Origin: Anaerolineaceae bacterium
GTDB taxonomy: Bacteria; Chloroflexota; Anaerolineae; JAAYZQ01
Length of the DNA stretch: 12,194 nt
Direction: 5' to 3'
NCBI GenBank assembly: GCA_012514775.1
Contig: JAAYZQ010000072.1
Coordinates: 1-12,194 of the forward strand
This document shows positions 6,352-12,194 of this stretch, in pieces (the first letter of the stretch is position 1; every line of letters begins with the position of its first letter). Below the pieces are notes generated by a model. That model saw only the letters and a list, made by a program, of their open reading frames with translations. It was not told the origin of the DNA and did no database searches. Position numbers and translations under genes: made by a program.

Positions 6352-6864
6352 ATGATCCCTTTCGCAGGCAATTATACAAGGCAGCAGTGGTCACAGGGAA
6401 TTCGACTTGCGATGTATCCCACCGGGCGCAACCTCGTGTTCCGGCTCCTGGGGCTGGGCCTGATCCTGTTCCTGGTCGGAGTCATCGTCTACAACGCTTA
6501 CCAGGGGGAGCAAGTGAGCTGGACTCGACTGGCGCGGCCCGTCGTGAGCATGGTGCTCCTGGGTGCCTGGGTATCGACGCCGTATATTCGTGCCTGGCGT
6601 ACTGCTGCTCAAGCGTGGCGCGGCACTGGACAGCTTGGCCTGAGTGGCGTCGTCACGGACCAGGGGATCGTCTCCAACGCATCGTCTTCAGGTCAAGTGG
6701 ACCGCTGGGACAGGGTCTTGCGCGCCATCGTGCGGGACGACATTGTCGTACTCGTGGAGGCAAATGGAATGGCCACCATCCTGCCCCGCACCTTTTTCCC
6801 CAGCGAGGATCACTGGCAGCGGTTTCGGCAGCTTGTCCAGCTAAGCGTCGTCCCTCCCCGTTGA
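6352..6864 (+). CDS. Membrane protein with YcxB-like C-terminal domain
   Basis: This 170-residue protein has two hydrophobic helices (about residues 28-47 and 61-80) and a C-terminal soluble part (about 95-165). GLSGVVTDQGIVSN (96-109), W119 with a following VLRAIVRDDIVVLVE strand pair, and ILPRTFFPSED (143-153) match the layout of the YcxB-like domain, whose function is not established. Start ATG 6352 follows AGGAGG at 6343-6348 with only 3 nt between, a short gap. It is paired with the DUF3592-like gene, and both have the same plan of two helices followed by a small beta domain, suggesting related membrane roles. Its stop (TGA 6862-6864) lies inside a small hairpin, and the gene converges on the oxidoreductase. 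Confidence 0.75.
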   Translation: MIPFAGNYTRQQWSQGIRLAMYPTGRNLVFRLLGLGLILFLVGVIVYNAYQGEQVSWTRLARPVVSMVLLGAWVSTPYIRAWRTAAQAWRGTGQLGLSGVVTDQGIVSNASSSGQVDRWDRVLRAIVRDDIVVLVEANGMATILPRTFFPSEDHWQRFRQLVQLSVVPPR

Positions 6865-6868
6865 GGGA
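6851..6868. terminator. Small hairpin over the stop codon between convergent genes
   Basis: TCCCTC (6851-6856) and GAGGGA (6863-6868) are perfect reverse complements around a 6-nt loop, with the TGA stop at 6862-6864 inside. It lies in the 50-nt gap edge between convergent genes and could help end transcription of the plus-strand pair; short stem and no T-tract make this uncertain. Confidence 0.25.
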
Positions 6869-6914
6869 GACGTTACCGCATCAATCCGGCGCCTCGGACT
6901 GAAGCGCGGTCGTT

Positions 6915-7826
6915 TCAATCGACGGTGATGACCACCTTGCCGTAGGTCTCGCCCTCTTCCTTGAAGTCGAGGGCGGCCTGCGCTTGCTCCAGGGGAAAGG
7001 TGCGGCTGACCACGACGCGCAGCCTGCCGGCGTCGATCTGTTCGGCGATGCTTGCCAGGTCGCGAACCGTGGGCTGGGTAAAGATGCCGTGGGCCTGGAT
7101 GCCCCGGCGCGCTGCCTCTTCTTCCGGCGGCTGGCCCGCCGGGGTGACGTACCGCCCGCCTCGCCCAAGCACGTCCAGAGAGCGTTGCACCATGTCGCCG
7201 CCCACCAGGTCGAGGACGACGTCGACGGTCCCGATCGCGTCCTGGAGGCGTTGCGTCCTGGCGTCAATCGCCCGGTCCACGCCCAGCTCCCGGAGGTACC
7301 CCTCCTTGTCGGCCCTGTCGTTGCCGATGACGTAGGCGCCCTTTTGCTTGGCGAGCTGGACGGCATAGGTGCCAATGCCGCCGGCGGCGCCGTGGATCAA
7401 CAGCCGCTCTCCGCTCTGCAACTGCGCCAGCTCAAAGAGGGTCTGCCAGGCGGTCAGGGCCGTGACGGGGACGGCGGCCGCCTGGGAAAAGTCCAGGGAG
7501 CGGGGCTTTCGGGCGACCTCCCGCTGCTCGGCGATGGCGTACTCGGCAAAGGCGCCGCGGTTCATGAGCATGCCGAACACCCCGTCGCCCGGCTTGACGT
7601 GCTGGATACCGGACCCCACGGCCACCACTTCCCCGGCCACGTCGGTGCCCGGCGTCAAGGGCAGCGACAGCATCGATTTCATGGCCCCTTCGGCAATCTT
7701 ATAGTCAATGGGGTTCACCGACGACGCCCGGACCCGCACCAGGATCTGGCCGTCGCCGGGCTCCGGCCGTGGTACGTCGTCGAGCCGCAGGGGCTCGCCC
7801 CACGCGTGAATGCGCATTGCTTTCAT
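6915..7826 (-). CDS. Zinc-free MDR oxidoreductase (quinone oxidoreductase type, NADPH)
   Basis: This 303-residue protein belongs to the medium-chain dehydrogenase/reductase superfamily. The N-terminal GroES-like domain runs from residue 1 to about 120 (ASSVNPIDYKIAEG at 34-47, GTDVAGEVVAVG at 60-71); the Rossmann domain has HGAAGGIGTYAVQLAK at 145-160, the dinucleotide-binding loop. The catalytic zinc motif GHE and the four-Cys structural zinc loop of alcohol dehydrogenases are absent, pointing to the quinone oxidoreductase / enoyl-reductase branch, which reduces activated double bonds or quinones with NADPH. Start at CAT 7824-7826 on the complement, preceded by AAGGAAG. It has its own perfect promoter 160 bp upstream and a leader hairpin, so it is probably not simply the third gene of the kinase operon. 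Substrate unknown. Confidence 0.88.
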   Translation of the reverse strand: MKAMRIHAWGEPLRLDDVPRPEPGDGQILVRVRASSVNPIDYKIAEGAMKSMLSLPLTPGTDVAGEVVAVGSGIQHVKPGDGVFGMLMNRGAFAEYAIAEQREVARKPRSLDFSQAAAVPVTALTAWQTLFELAQLQSGERLLIHGAAGGIGTYAVQLAKQKGAYVIGNDRADKEGYLRELGVDRAIDARTQRLQDAIGTVDVVLDLVGGDMVQRSLDVLGRGGRYVTPAGQPPEEEAARRGIQAHGIFTQPTVRDLASIAEQIDAGRLRVVVSRTFPLEQAQAALDFKEEGETYGKVVITVD

Positions 7827-7873
7827 AACTCTTCCTTTCGTTCAAGGGATTCAATCGGTTGTTGGTGGCGTAG

Positions 7874-7905
7874 CGAGGGCCGGCCCGGGAGGGCCCGGCA
7901 CCTCG
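7874..7905 (-). promoter_or_regulatory. GC hairpin in the oxidoreductase leader
   Basis: CGAGG-GCCGG-CCC (7874-7886) pairs with GGG-C-CCGGC-A-CCTCG (7891-7905) around GGGA, with two single-base bulges. If the promoter at 7986-8014 is used, this structure forms in the mRNA leader about 48 nt before the start codon. It might also stop read-through from the kinase gene. There is no T-tract on either strand. Confidence 0.4.
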
Positions 7906-7985
7906 GGGCCCGTGCAACTGTGCAACGAGGGGCTTTATTGCCAGACGTCGCCGGGAGCCATTCCGGCCGATGGCCTGCGAGCAAG

Positions 7986-8014
7986 ATTATAGGTCAGAGT
8001 GCGAGGCGTGTCAA
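7986..8014 (-). promoter_or_regulatory. Perfect consensus sigma-70 promoter of the oxidoreductase gene
   Basis: On the minus strand TTGACA (complement of 8009-8014), a 17-bp spacer and TATAAT (complement of 7986-7991) match the consensus at every position. Transcription would begin near 7979, giving a leader of about 150 nt before the start at 7826. It lies 70 bp after the end of the kinase gene. Confidence 0.8.
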
Positions 8015-8084
8015 GTCCCGGCCTGCCGGTACAGGGGTCACAACGATGAGATGGCGCGCGCCAGGCCGGCTGTTGCCGGTACTC

Positions 8085-9671
8085 CTATACCTGGTCCCGC
8101 CTGTTGAGCCGCCTGTACACGGGGCTCATCCGCCGGTAGATCTGCTGGAACGCTTCGAAGGCCTCGTCATAGACCGCCCGGTTCTGGGGATCGGGCATGG
8201 CCGTGCGCTTGATGGGGACCAGGCCGGGGACGTCGTCGAAGGTGATCTCGCCCAGCCCGGCGGCCGCGATGAACGCCGCGCCCCGGGCGTTGGCCAGGAT
8301 GGGGTCCTGGACCTGGCGCACGGGAACGTCCAGGACGTCGGCCAGAATCTGGCACCACACGTCCGAGTTGCCGCCGCCCCCTGCCAGGTGGATGCTCTCC
8401 ACCTTGCGCCCCATGAAGCGCTCCACGGGGCCGAGGAGCCAGCGCGTGTTCAGGGCAACCCCCTCGAGCACTGCCCGGACGAGGTCGGCGCGGGTGTTGT
8501 GCAGCGACAGGTTATAGAATCCCGCCCGCAGGGTCCGCTCGTCCACCGGGGCGCGCTCGCCCCAGATCCAGGGCGTGTAGAGCACGCCGTTGCTCCCGGC
8601 CGGCACGCGCTCGGCCATGCGATCCAGCGTCTGATAGAGGTCCGGCGTCGCCTCCTCCCGTTGCAGCTCGTCGTGCGGGAAAAAGATCTGGTCCCGCAGG
8701 AAGGTCAGGTTGCCGCCGGCCGTTGCCTGCAACGCGATCAACAGGTAACGGTCCGGCACGGCGCACGGCACCGACGCCAGGGCAGAGATGGGATCGGTCT
8801 TCTTGAACGGCACGTGGGCGGCAATCCACGACGAGGTCCCGATGTAGAGGTGGGGTTGAAAGTCGGCCACGGCGCCCGCGCCGATGGCCGCCGCCGTGGT
8901 GTCGATGGAGCCCGCCACCACGGGGAGATCCCGCGGGAGCCCCAGCTCCTCGGCCACTTCCGTCCGCAGCCCGCCAAAGATGGCCGTGCACGGCACGATG
9001 TCCGGGAACTTTGCCGCTTCGATGCCGCTGTCGCGCACCAGCCGGGCGTGGTAGCGGATGGCGCCGGGGTCGCGGTTGTCCGTCACCCACGAGGTCAGGA
9101 TCGAGTCGGGGGTTGCTCCGAAGCGGCCGGTCAGGCGCAGGTTGATATAATCGAGGACGTTCAAAAACTTATGAGTGCAGGCATAGACGTCCGGGAAATG
9201 GTCGCGCACGAGGAGCATGTGGCCGGCGGGGTCCTTGCCGGTGATGGAGGGCATGCCGCCCGTCAGCCGGATCCAGCGCAGCAGCTTCAGTGCGTCCACG
9301 CCCATGACGTTCACCGCGCCTTTGGCCTGGCGTCGCAGGCAGGCCGCGCCCCGCATGTCCATCCACAGGATGCAGTTCATCAGGGCGTTTCCGTCCCGGT
9401 CCACCGGAACCGTGCCTTCACCCTGGGTCGAGCAACAGATGGCCTTGACCTCGCCCGCGGGCACCAGGCCGCGGGCCAGGAGCCGCCGGCTGCTCGACAG
9501 GAAGGCCTGCCACCACTCCTCGGGCGACTGCTCCGCGCCTCCGTCGGGGGTGATGAGCAGCCCGATGGGCTGGGACTCCCAGCCAAGCACCTGGCCCTGG
9601 AGCGTGATCAGGGCCACCTTGACACCCGAGGTGCCGAGGTCCACGGCGAGGATGGCGGGACCGGCAGTCAT
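8085..9671 (-). CDS. FGGY-family sugar kinase (xylulokinase-like)
   Basis: This 528-residue kinase would phosphorylate a free ketose or polyol with ATP in the cytoplasm. The start is taken as ATG 9671, where it overlaps the aldolase stop as ATGA; upstream starts would run into the aldolase. Family features are the phosphate-binding AVDLGTSGVKVAL (9-21), EQSPEEWW (47-54) as in XylB, GSIDTTAAAIGAG (254-266) with the likely catalytic base Asp257, GERAP (371-375), and the ATP-side signature HLAGGGGNSDVWCQILADV (428-446). Length fits FGGY kinases (480-540). The partner is a FucA-type aldolase, so the substrate is a ketose whose 1-phosphate is then split (L-fuculose, L-rhamnulose or similar); 'xylulokinase' reflects only general likeness. 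Stop is TAG. Confidence 0.88.
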   Translation of the reverse strand: MTAGPAILAVDLGTSGVKVALITLQGQVLGWESQPIGLLITPDGGAEQSPEEWWQAFLSSSRRLLARGLVPAGEVKAICCSTQGEGTVPVDRDGNALMNCILWMDMRGAACLRRQAKGAVNVMGVDALKLLRWIRLTGGMPSITGKDPAGHMLLVRDHFPDVYACTHKFLNVLDYINLRLTGRFGATPDSILTSWVTDNRDPGAIRYHARLVRDSGIEAAKFPDIVPCTAIFGGLRTEVAEELGLPRDLPVVAGSIDTTAAAIGAGAVADFQPHLYIGTSSWIAAHVPFKKTDPISALASVPCAVPDRYLLIALQATAGGNLTFLRDQIFFPHDELQREEATPDLYQTLDRMAERVPAGSNGVLYTPWIWGERAPVDERTLRAGFYNLSLHNTRADLVRAVLEGVALNTRWLLGPVERFMGRKVESIHLAGGGGNSDVWCQILADVLDVPVRQVQDPILANARGAAFIAAAGLGEITFDDVPGLVPIKRTAMPDPQNRAVYDEAFEAFQQIYRRMSPVYRRLNRRDQV

Positions 9672-10345
9672 GGTTCTCTCTCCCCCCTCTCGATCCTTTT
9701 CTGATCCTTGCGGAGCCTGGCAAAGGCTATCTCGCGAACGGGCAGCGGGATTTTGGACACCGGGCGCTCGGTGCACAGCGCCAGCAGGTAGGCCAGGGAG
9801 CACTTTTCCAGGATCTCGACATTGTTCACGGCGCGCTCCATGTCGTGCCCGAGGCAGATGGCGCCGTGGTTCTGCAGGATATAGGCGTTGTGATGGTCGC
9901 GGACGTGCCGGGCGATCTGTTTTCTGAGGAGCCCCGTACCCGAGGGCGCGTAAGGGATGACGTCGACCGAACGGCCCAGGAACCGGGCCTGTTCGTCGAA
10001 CAGCGCCGGGATGGAGGTCTTGATGAGGGCCAGGGCGCTGGCATAGACCTGGTGGGTGTGGACGATGGCATGGACGTCGGGGCGTGCCTGGTACACCGCC
10101 GCGTGCAAGCTGCTCTCCACGGAGGGCTTACGCTCGGCGTCCAGGGGGTTTAGCTGGAGATCGAGGATGCACACGTCACCGGGAACCATCCGGCCATAAT
10201 CCAGGTTGGAGGGCGTGATCGCCAGGCCCTCGCGATCGGCGAGGCGAAGGGACACGTTGCCGCCCGTCGCCGCCAGGTATCCCTGCTCGACGAGCAGGCG
10301 GCAGGCCTCGACGACCTGCTGTCTTTCCCTCTCGTACGGATCCAT
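9668..10345 (-). CDS. Class II aldolase, L-fuculose-1-phosphate aldolase type
   Basis: This 225-residue zinc aldolase would cleave a ketose 1-phosphate to dihydroxyacetone phosphate and an aldehyde. Start ATG 10345 has AAAGGGGG 6 nt before it; an upstream frame lacks a good start and would overlap the promoter. Visible family features are ATGGNVSLR (26-34), ESSLHAAVY with Glu77 where FucA has its catalytic Glu73, the zinc ligands H96-T-H98, and H160 in QNHGAICLG (158-166). The Glu in ESSLH argues against L-ribulose-5-phosphate 4-epimerase, which has Asp-Thr there. It is the first gene of the unit and overlaps the kinase by 4 nt (ATGA), so translation is coupled. Exact sugar unknown; FucA is the nearest well-known relative, and 215 residues is its usual size. 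Confidence 0.85.
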   Translation of the reverse strand: MDPYERERQQVVEACRLLVEQGYLAATGGNVSLRLADREGLAITPSNLDYGRMVPGDVCILDLQLNPLDAERKPSVESSLHAAVYQARPDVHAIVHTHQVYASALALIKTSIPALFDEQARFLGRSVDVIPYAPSGTGLLRKQIARHVRDHHNAYILQNHGAICLGHDMERAVNNVEILEKCSLAYLLALCTERPVSKIPLPVREIAFARLRKDQKRIERGEREP

Positions 10346-10379
10346 CCTGTTCCCCCTTTGTTGCTCTGGACCTGCCTCG

Positions 10380-10408
10380 ATTATAGGCCAGGTTCCGGGG
10401 GGTGTCAA
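10380..10408 (-). promoter_or_regulatory. Perfect consensus sigma-70 promoter of the aldolase-kinase unit
   Basis: On the minus strand TTGACA (complement of 10403-10408), a 17-bp spacer and TATAAT (complement of 10380-10385) match the consensus fully. Start would be near 10373, giving a short leader of about 28 nt to the aldolase ATG. It stands back to back with the methyltransferase promoter; the two -35 boxes are 39 bp apart. Confidence 0.8.
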
Positions 10409-10417
10409 GGCACCGGC

Positions 10418-10431
10418 GGGGCAGAGGCCCC
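10418..10431. promoter_or_regulatory. Inverted repeat between divergent promoters, possible operator
   Basis: GGGGC (10418-10422), AGAG, GCCCC (10427-10431) form a perfect inverted repeat nearly midway between the two outward-facing -35 boxes. A shared regulator could bind here, but the arms are short and GC-rich sequence yields such repeats by chance. Confidence 0.3.
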
Positions 10432-10447
10432 TTGCGATTGGCGGCCG

Positions 10448-10476
10448 TTGACAGCAGGTCACGATTGTGCTATGCT
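10448..10476 (+). promoter_or_regulatory. Sigma-70 promoter of the methyltransferase gene, extended -10
   Basis: TTGACA (10448-10453) is a perfect -35 box; TATGCT (10471-10476) follows after 17 bp, with TGC just before it as an extended -10. Transcription would begin near 10483, giving a leader of about 68 nt. Confidence 0.75.
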
Positions 10477-10550
10477 AGCGCGGCAGCCGTGCGTCCCCCA
10501 GAGGCCACGAAAGAGCCGGGCTGGGGAAACAGAATTCAAAGGAGAAACGC

Positions 10551-11984
10551 ATGAAGAAACAGGCTACTCACCAACCCCCCCAGTTCTCCCTGCTGTCCGA
10601 GTCGCAGATTCAGGACCTGCACCTGGGTGCCCTCGAATTGCTGCGGCGCACGGGGATCCGATTCTATCACGCCGGCGCCCTGGAGATGCTCAAGGCCGCC
10701 GGTGCCTTTGTCTCTGACGGAAACCTGGTCCGGTTTCCGGCCAGCCTGGTGGAGGACGCCATTGCCTCGACGCCCGGCCGCATCGTCATGTGCGACCGCG
10801 ACGGAGAGCCGGCCGTCTTCCTGGAGAGCACCAGGGTCTATTTCGGGACCGGGTCCGACTGCCTGAACCTGCTGGACCCGTGGACGGGCGAGCATCGCCG
10901 TTTCACCCAGGCCGACGTCGTCGACAGCTACCGCCTGTGCGACGCCCTGCCCAACATCCACTTTGTCATGTCCAACGGACTGCCCTCCGACGTCGATTCG
11001 GCGCGCAGCTATGACGTGCAGATGGCCCTCATGCTGGAGCACACGACCAAGCCCCTGGTCTTTGTCACGGACGACCGGGAGAGCTGCCAGCGGGCCATCG
11101 ACATGGCGGCCGCCGTCGCCGGGGGCCACGAGGCCCTGACGGAGCAGCAGCACATCCTCCTCTACTCCGAGCCCAGCTCGCCCCTGAAACAGTCCGAGAC
11201 GGCGGTGGACAAGCTGCTGCTCATGGCCGACTACCAGCTCCCGGTGGTCCACTCGCCGGGCCCCCTCATGGGTGGGACGGCGCCCATCACCATGGCCAGC
11301 GGCCTGGTGATGTCCATGGCCGAGATCCTGAGCGGCCTGGTGGTCCACCAGTTGCAGCGTCCGGGGGCGCCCTTTGTCTTTGGCGCCGGCCTGCACCACA
11401 TGGACATGAGCTCGGCCCAGATCAGTTACGGCTCGCCCGAGTTCCAGCTTACCAAGGCCGCCGTCGCCGAGCTGGGCCGCTGGTGCGGCATCCCGACCTG
11501 GGGCTATGCCGGCTGCAGCGACGCCAAGGTGATGGACGAGCAGGCGGCCGTGGAAGCCACGCTGTCGGTGATGATGGCCCGCCTCACGGGGGCCAACCTC
11601 ATCCACGACGTGGGCTACATGGAGAGCGGCCTGACCCTGTCCTACGAGATGATACTCCTCACCGACGAGCTCATCGCTATGTCCGACAACGTAATGAAGG
11701 GCATCGACGTCAGCGAGGAGTCGATGATGCTGGACGAGCTGCACCGCACGGGGCCCGGCGGGCACTTTATGGACAGCAAGCAGACGCTCAAGCGCTTTCG
11801 CGACTTCTGGTTCCCGGGGCTGCTGGATCGCAAGCGGCGCGAGCAGTGGCTGGCCGCCGGCGGGCAGCCACTGGGCCAGCGCCTGAACGGGCGCGTGCAA
11901 GAGATCCTGAAGGAGCACCGGGCCAGGCCGATGAGCCAGGACCAGGCGCGGGGCATCCAGGAGGTTCTGGCGCGGGCCGGGTGA
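10551..11984 (+). CDS. MttB-superfamily corrinoid methyltransferase (non-pyrrolysine)
   Basis: This 477-residue protein belongs to the trimethylamine methyltransferase (MttB) superfamily, TIM-barrel enzymes that move a methyl group from a methylated amine to a corrinoid protein. ATG 10551 follows AAAGGAG (10538-10544). Family segments are FGTGSDCLNLLDPWTGEHR (98-116), SEPSSPL (206-212), GGTAPITMASGLVMSMAEIL (241-260), FGAGLHHMDM (277-286) and GYAGCSDAKVMDEQAAVEAT (318-337). There is no in-frame TAG, so it is not a pyrrolysine enzyme; characterised pyrrolysine-free members demethylate glycine betaine, proline betaine, carnitine or gamma-butyrobetaine. The corrinoid partner gene begins 116 nt downstream. 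Which methyl donor it uses cannot be told from the sequence, and the neighbouring genes handle sugars, not amines. Confidence 0.9.
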   Translation: MKKQATHQPPQFSLLSESQIQDLHLGALELLRRTGIRFYHAGALEMLKAAGAFVSDGNLVRFPASLVEDAIASTPGRIVMCDRDGEPAVFLESTRVYFGTGSDCLNLLDPWTGEHRRFTQADVVDSYRLCDALPNIHFVMSNGLPSDVDSARSYDVQMALMLEHTTKPLVFVTDDRESCQRAIDMAAAVAGGHEALTEQQHILLYSEPSSPLKQSETAVDKLLLMADYQLPVVHSPGPLMGGTAPITMASGLVMSMAEILSGLVVHQLQRPGAPFVFGAGLHHMDMSSAQISYGSPEFQLTKAAVAELGRWCGIPTWGYAGCSDAKVMDEQAAVEATLSVMMARLTGANLIHDVGYMESGLTLSYEMILLTDELIAMSDNVMKGIDVSEESMMLDELHRTGPGGHFMDSKQTLKRFRDFWFPGLLDRKRREQWLAAGGQPLGQRLNGRVQEILKEHRARPMSQDQARGIQEVLARAG

Positions 11985-11996
11985 GCCTGGGCGGAG

Positions 11997-12031
11997 CGGA
12001 TCGGATAAACCTCGATGGTTTGCTCGATCCG
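11997..12031 (+). promoter_or_regulatory. Two-stage inverted repeat between methyltransferase and corrinoid genes
   Basis: CGGATCG (11997-12003) pairs with CGATCCG (12025-12031); inside it AAACC (12007-12011) pairs with GGTTT (12017-12021) around TCGAT. The two stems are separated by a 3x3 internal loop (GAT/GCT). The structure starts 13 nt after the methyltransferase stop and its right arm covers the -35 box of the putative next promoter. It could be an operator, an mRNA-stabilising hairpin or an attenuator; there is no T-tract. Confidence 0.5.
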
Positions 12032-12049
12032 GTGAACATGGTGTACAAT
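12020..12049 (+). promoter_or_regulatory. Putative promoter of the corrinoid protein gene
   Basis: TTGCTC (12020-12025) and TACAAT (12044-12049) are separated by 18 bp. The start would lie near 12056, about 45 nt before the ATG at 12101. The -35 box overlaps the inverted repeat at 11997-12031, so binding of a protein there would block it. Confidence 0.45.
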
Positions 12050-12100
12050 GGGCGCTAGACAGAACGTATCTTCCCAAATCATAATACTGGAGGAATGACG

Positions 12101-12194
12101 ATGGCAGACATTCTACAGCAGATCGCGTCGAACCTGTACGAGGGCGAAGACGAAGCGGTGGCCGGCCTGGTGCAAAAGGCCCTCGACCAGGGCC
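12101..12194 (+). CDS. Corrinoid (B12-binding) methyl carrier protein, N-terminal end
   Basis: Only the first 31 codons are in the window; the gene runs off the right edge. ATG 12101 follows GGAGGA (12089-12094). The sequence MADILQQIASNLYEGEDEAV, followed by AGLVQKALDQG, fits the N-terminal helical cap of MtbC/MttC-type corrinoid proteins, in which a short helix pair ('L..G....V..LV..AL..G') precedes the cobalamin-binding domain. Its place right after an MttB-type gene supports this: the two would work as methyltransferase and methyl acceptor. The cobalamin-binding His motif (D-x-H-x-x-G) lies beyond the window, so the call rests on the cap and the context. Confidence 0.75.
   Translation, partial: MADILQQIASNLYEGEDEAVAGLVQKALDQG

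Noticed and set aside
8019..8080. Direct repeat of GCCGGTAC after the kinase gene as a mobile element trace
   Set aside because: Two 8-base copies in GC-rich DNA are easily chance; no inverted ends, target duplication or transposase is seen.
6984..9704. Plus-strand open frame of about 900 codons opposite the oxidoreductase and kinase
   Set aside because: It crosses two genes and the intergenic promoter, and its translation is rich in Arg, Gly and His without a domain; a shadow of the minus-strand genes.

Overview
The window reads as a GC-rich bacterial chromosome fragment, most likely from a member of the Chloroflexota (Anaerolineae- or Caldilineae-like). This rests on the Ala/Thr/Glu/Pro-rich linker after the lipoprotein signal of the sugar-binding protein, on the short palindromic 'GTAGGGGCGA...GGTCGCCC' repeats, and on a WD40 gene next to carbohydrate-uptake genes. 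It is an inference; no rRNA or other marker gene is present. Stops are mixed: five genes end in TAG, six in TGA and none in TAA.

Left part (1-5731, + strand): the 3' end of a WD40-repeat gene; a 455-nt gap with a promoter, a strong hairpin and a cluster of palindromic repeats; then a carbohydrate ABC importer (lipoprotein binding protein, two MalF/MalG-type permeases) followed by a six-hairpin glycosidase related to amylo-alpha-1,6-glucosidase/neutral invertase. The glycosidase is cut into two same-frame halves by a single amber codon (4958-4960). A perfect 13-bp hairpin lies between the binding protein and the first permease, as expected if the binding protein is made in excess. No ATPase of the importer is present, so one must be supplied from elsewhere.

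Middle part (5732-6914): a promoter and two small membrane proteins (DUF3592-like and YcxB-like) with codon use less GC-rich than the neighbours. They converge on the next gene.

Right part (6915-12194): on the minus strand, a FucA-type class II aldolase and an FGGY sugar kinase form a tightly coupled pair (ATGA overlap), followed by a separately promoted zinc-free quinone oxidoreductase-type dehydrogenase. Both minus-strand units have a perfect consensus sigma-70 promoter (TTGACA-17-TATAAT). Divergently transcribed from the aldolase is a non-pyrrolysine MttB-superfamily methyltransferase, followed by the start of a corrinoid protein, which suggests a corrinoid-dependent demethylation module. 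A symmetric two-stage inverted repeat lies between methyltransferase and corrinoid genes.

Working together: the left operon would import and hydrolyse an oligosaccharide or glycoside; the kinase and aldolase would phosphorylate and cleave a ketose; the MttB/corrinoid pair would take methyl groups from an unknown methylated (probably quaternary) amine. No clearly new system is visible. The points most worth following up are the amber-split glycosidase, the divergent aldolase/methyltransferase control region, and the conserved-looking intergenic hairpins.
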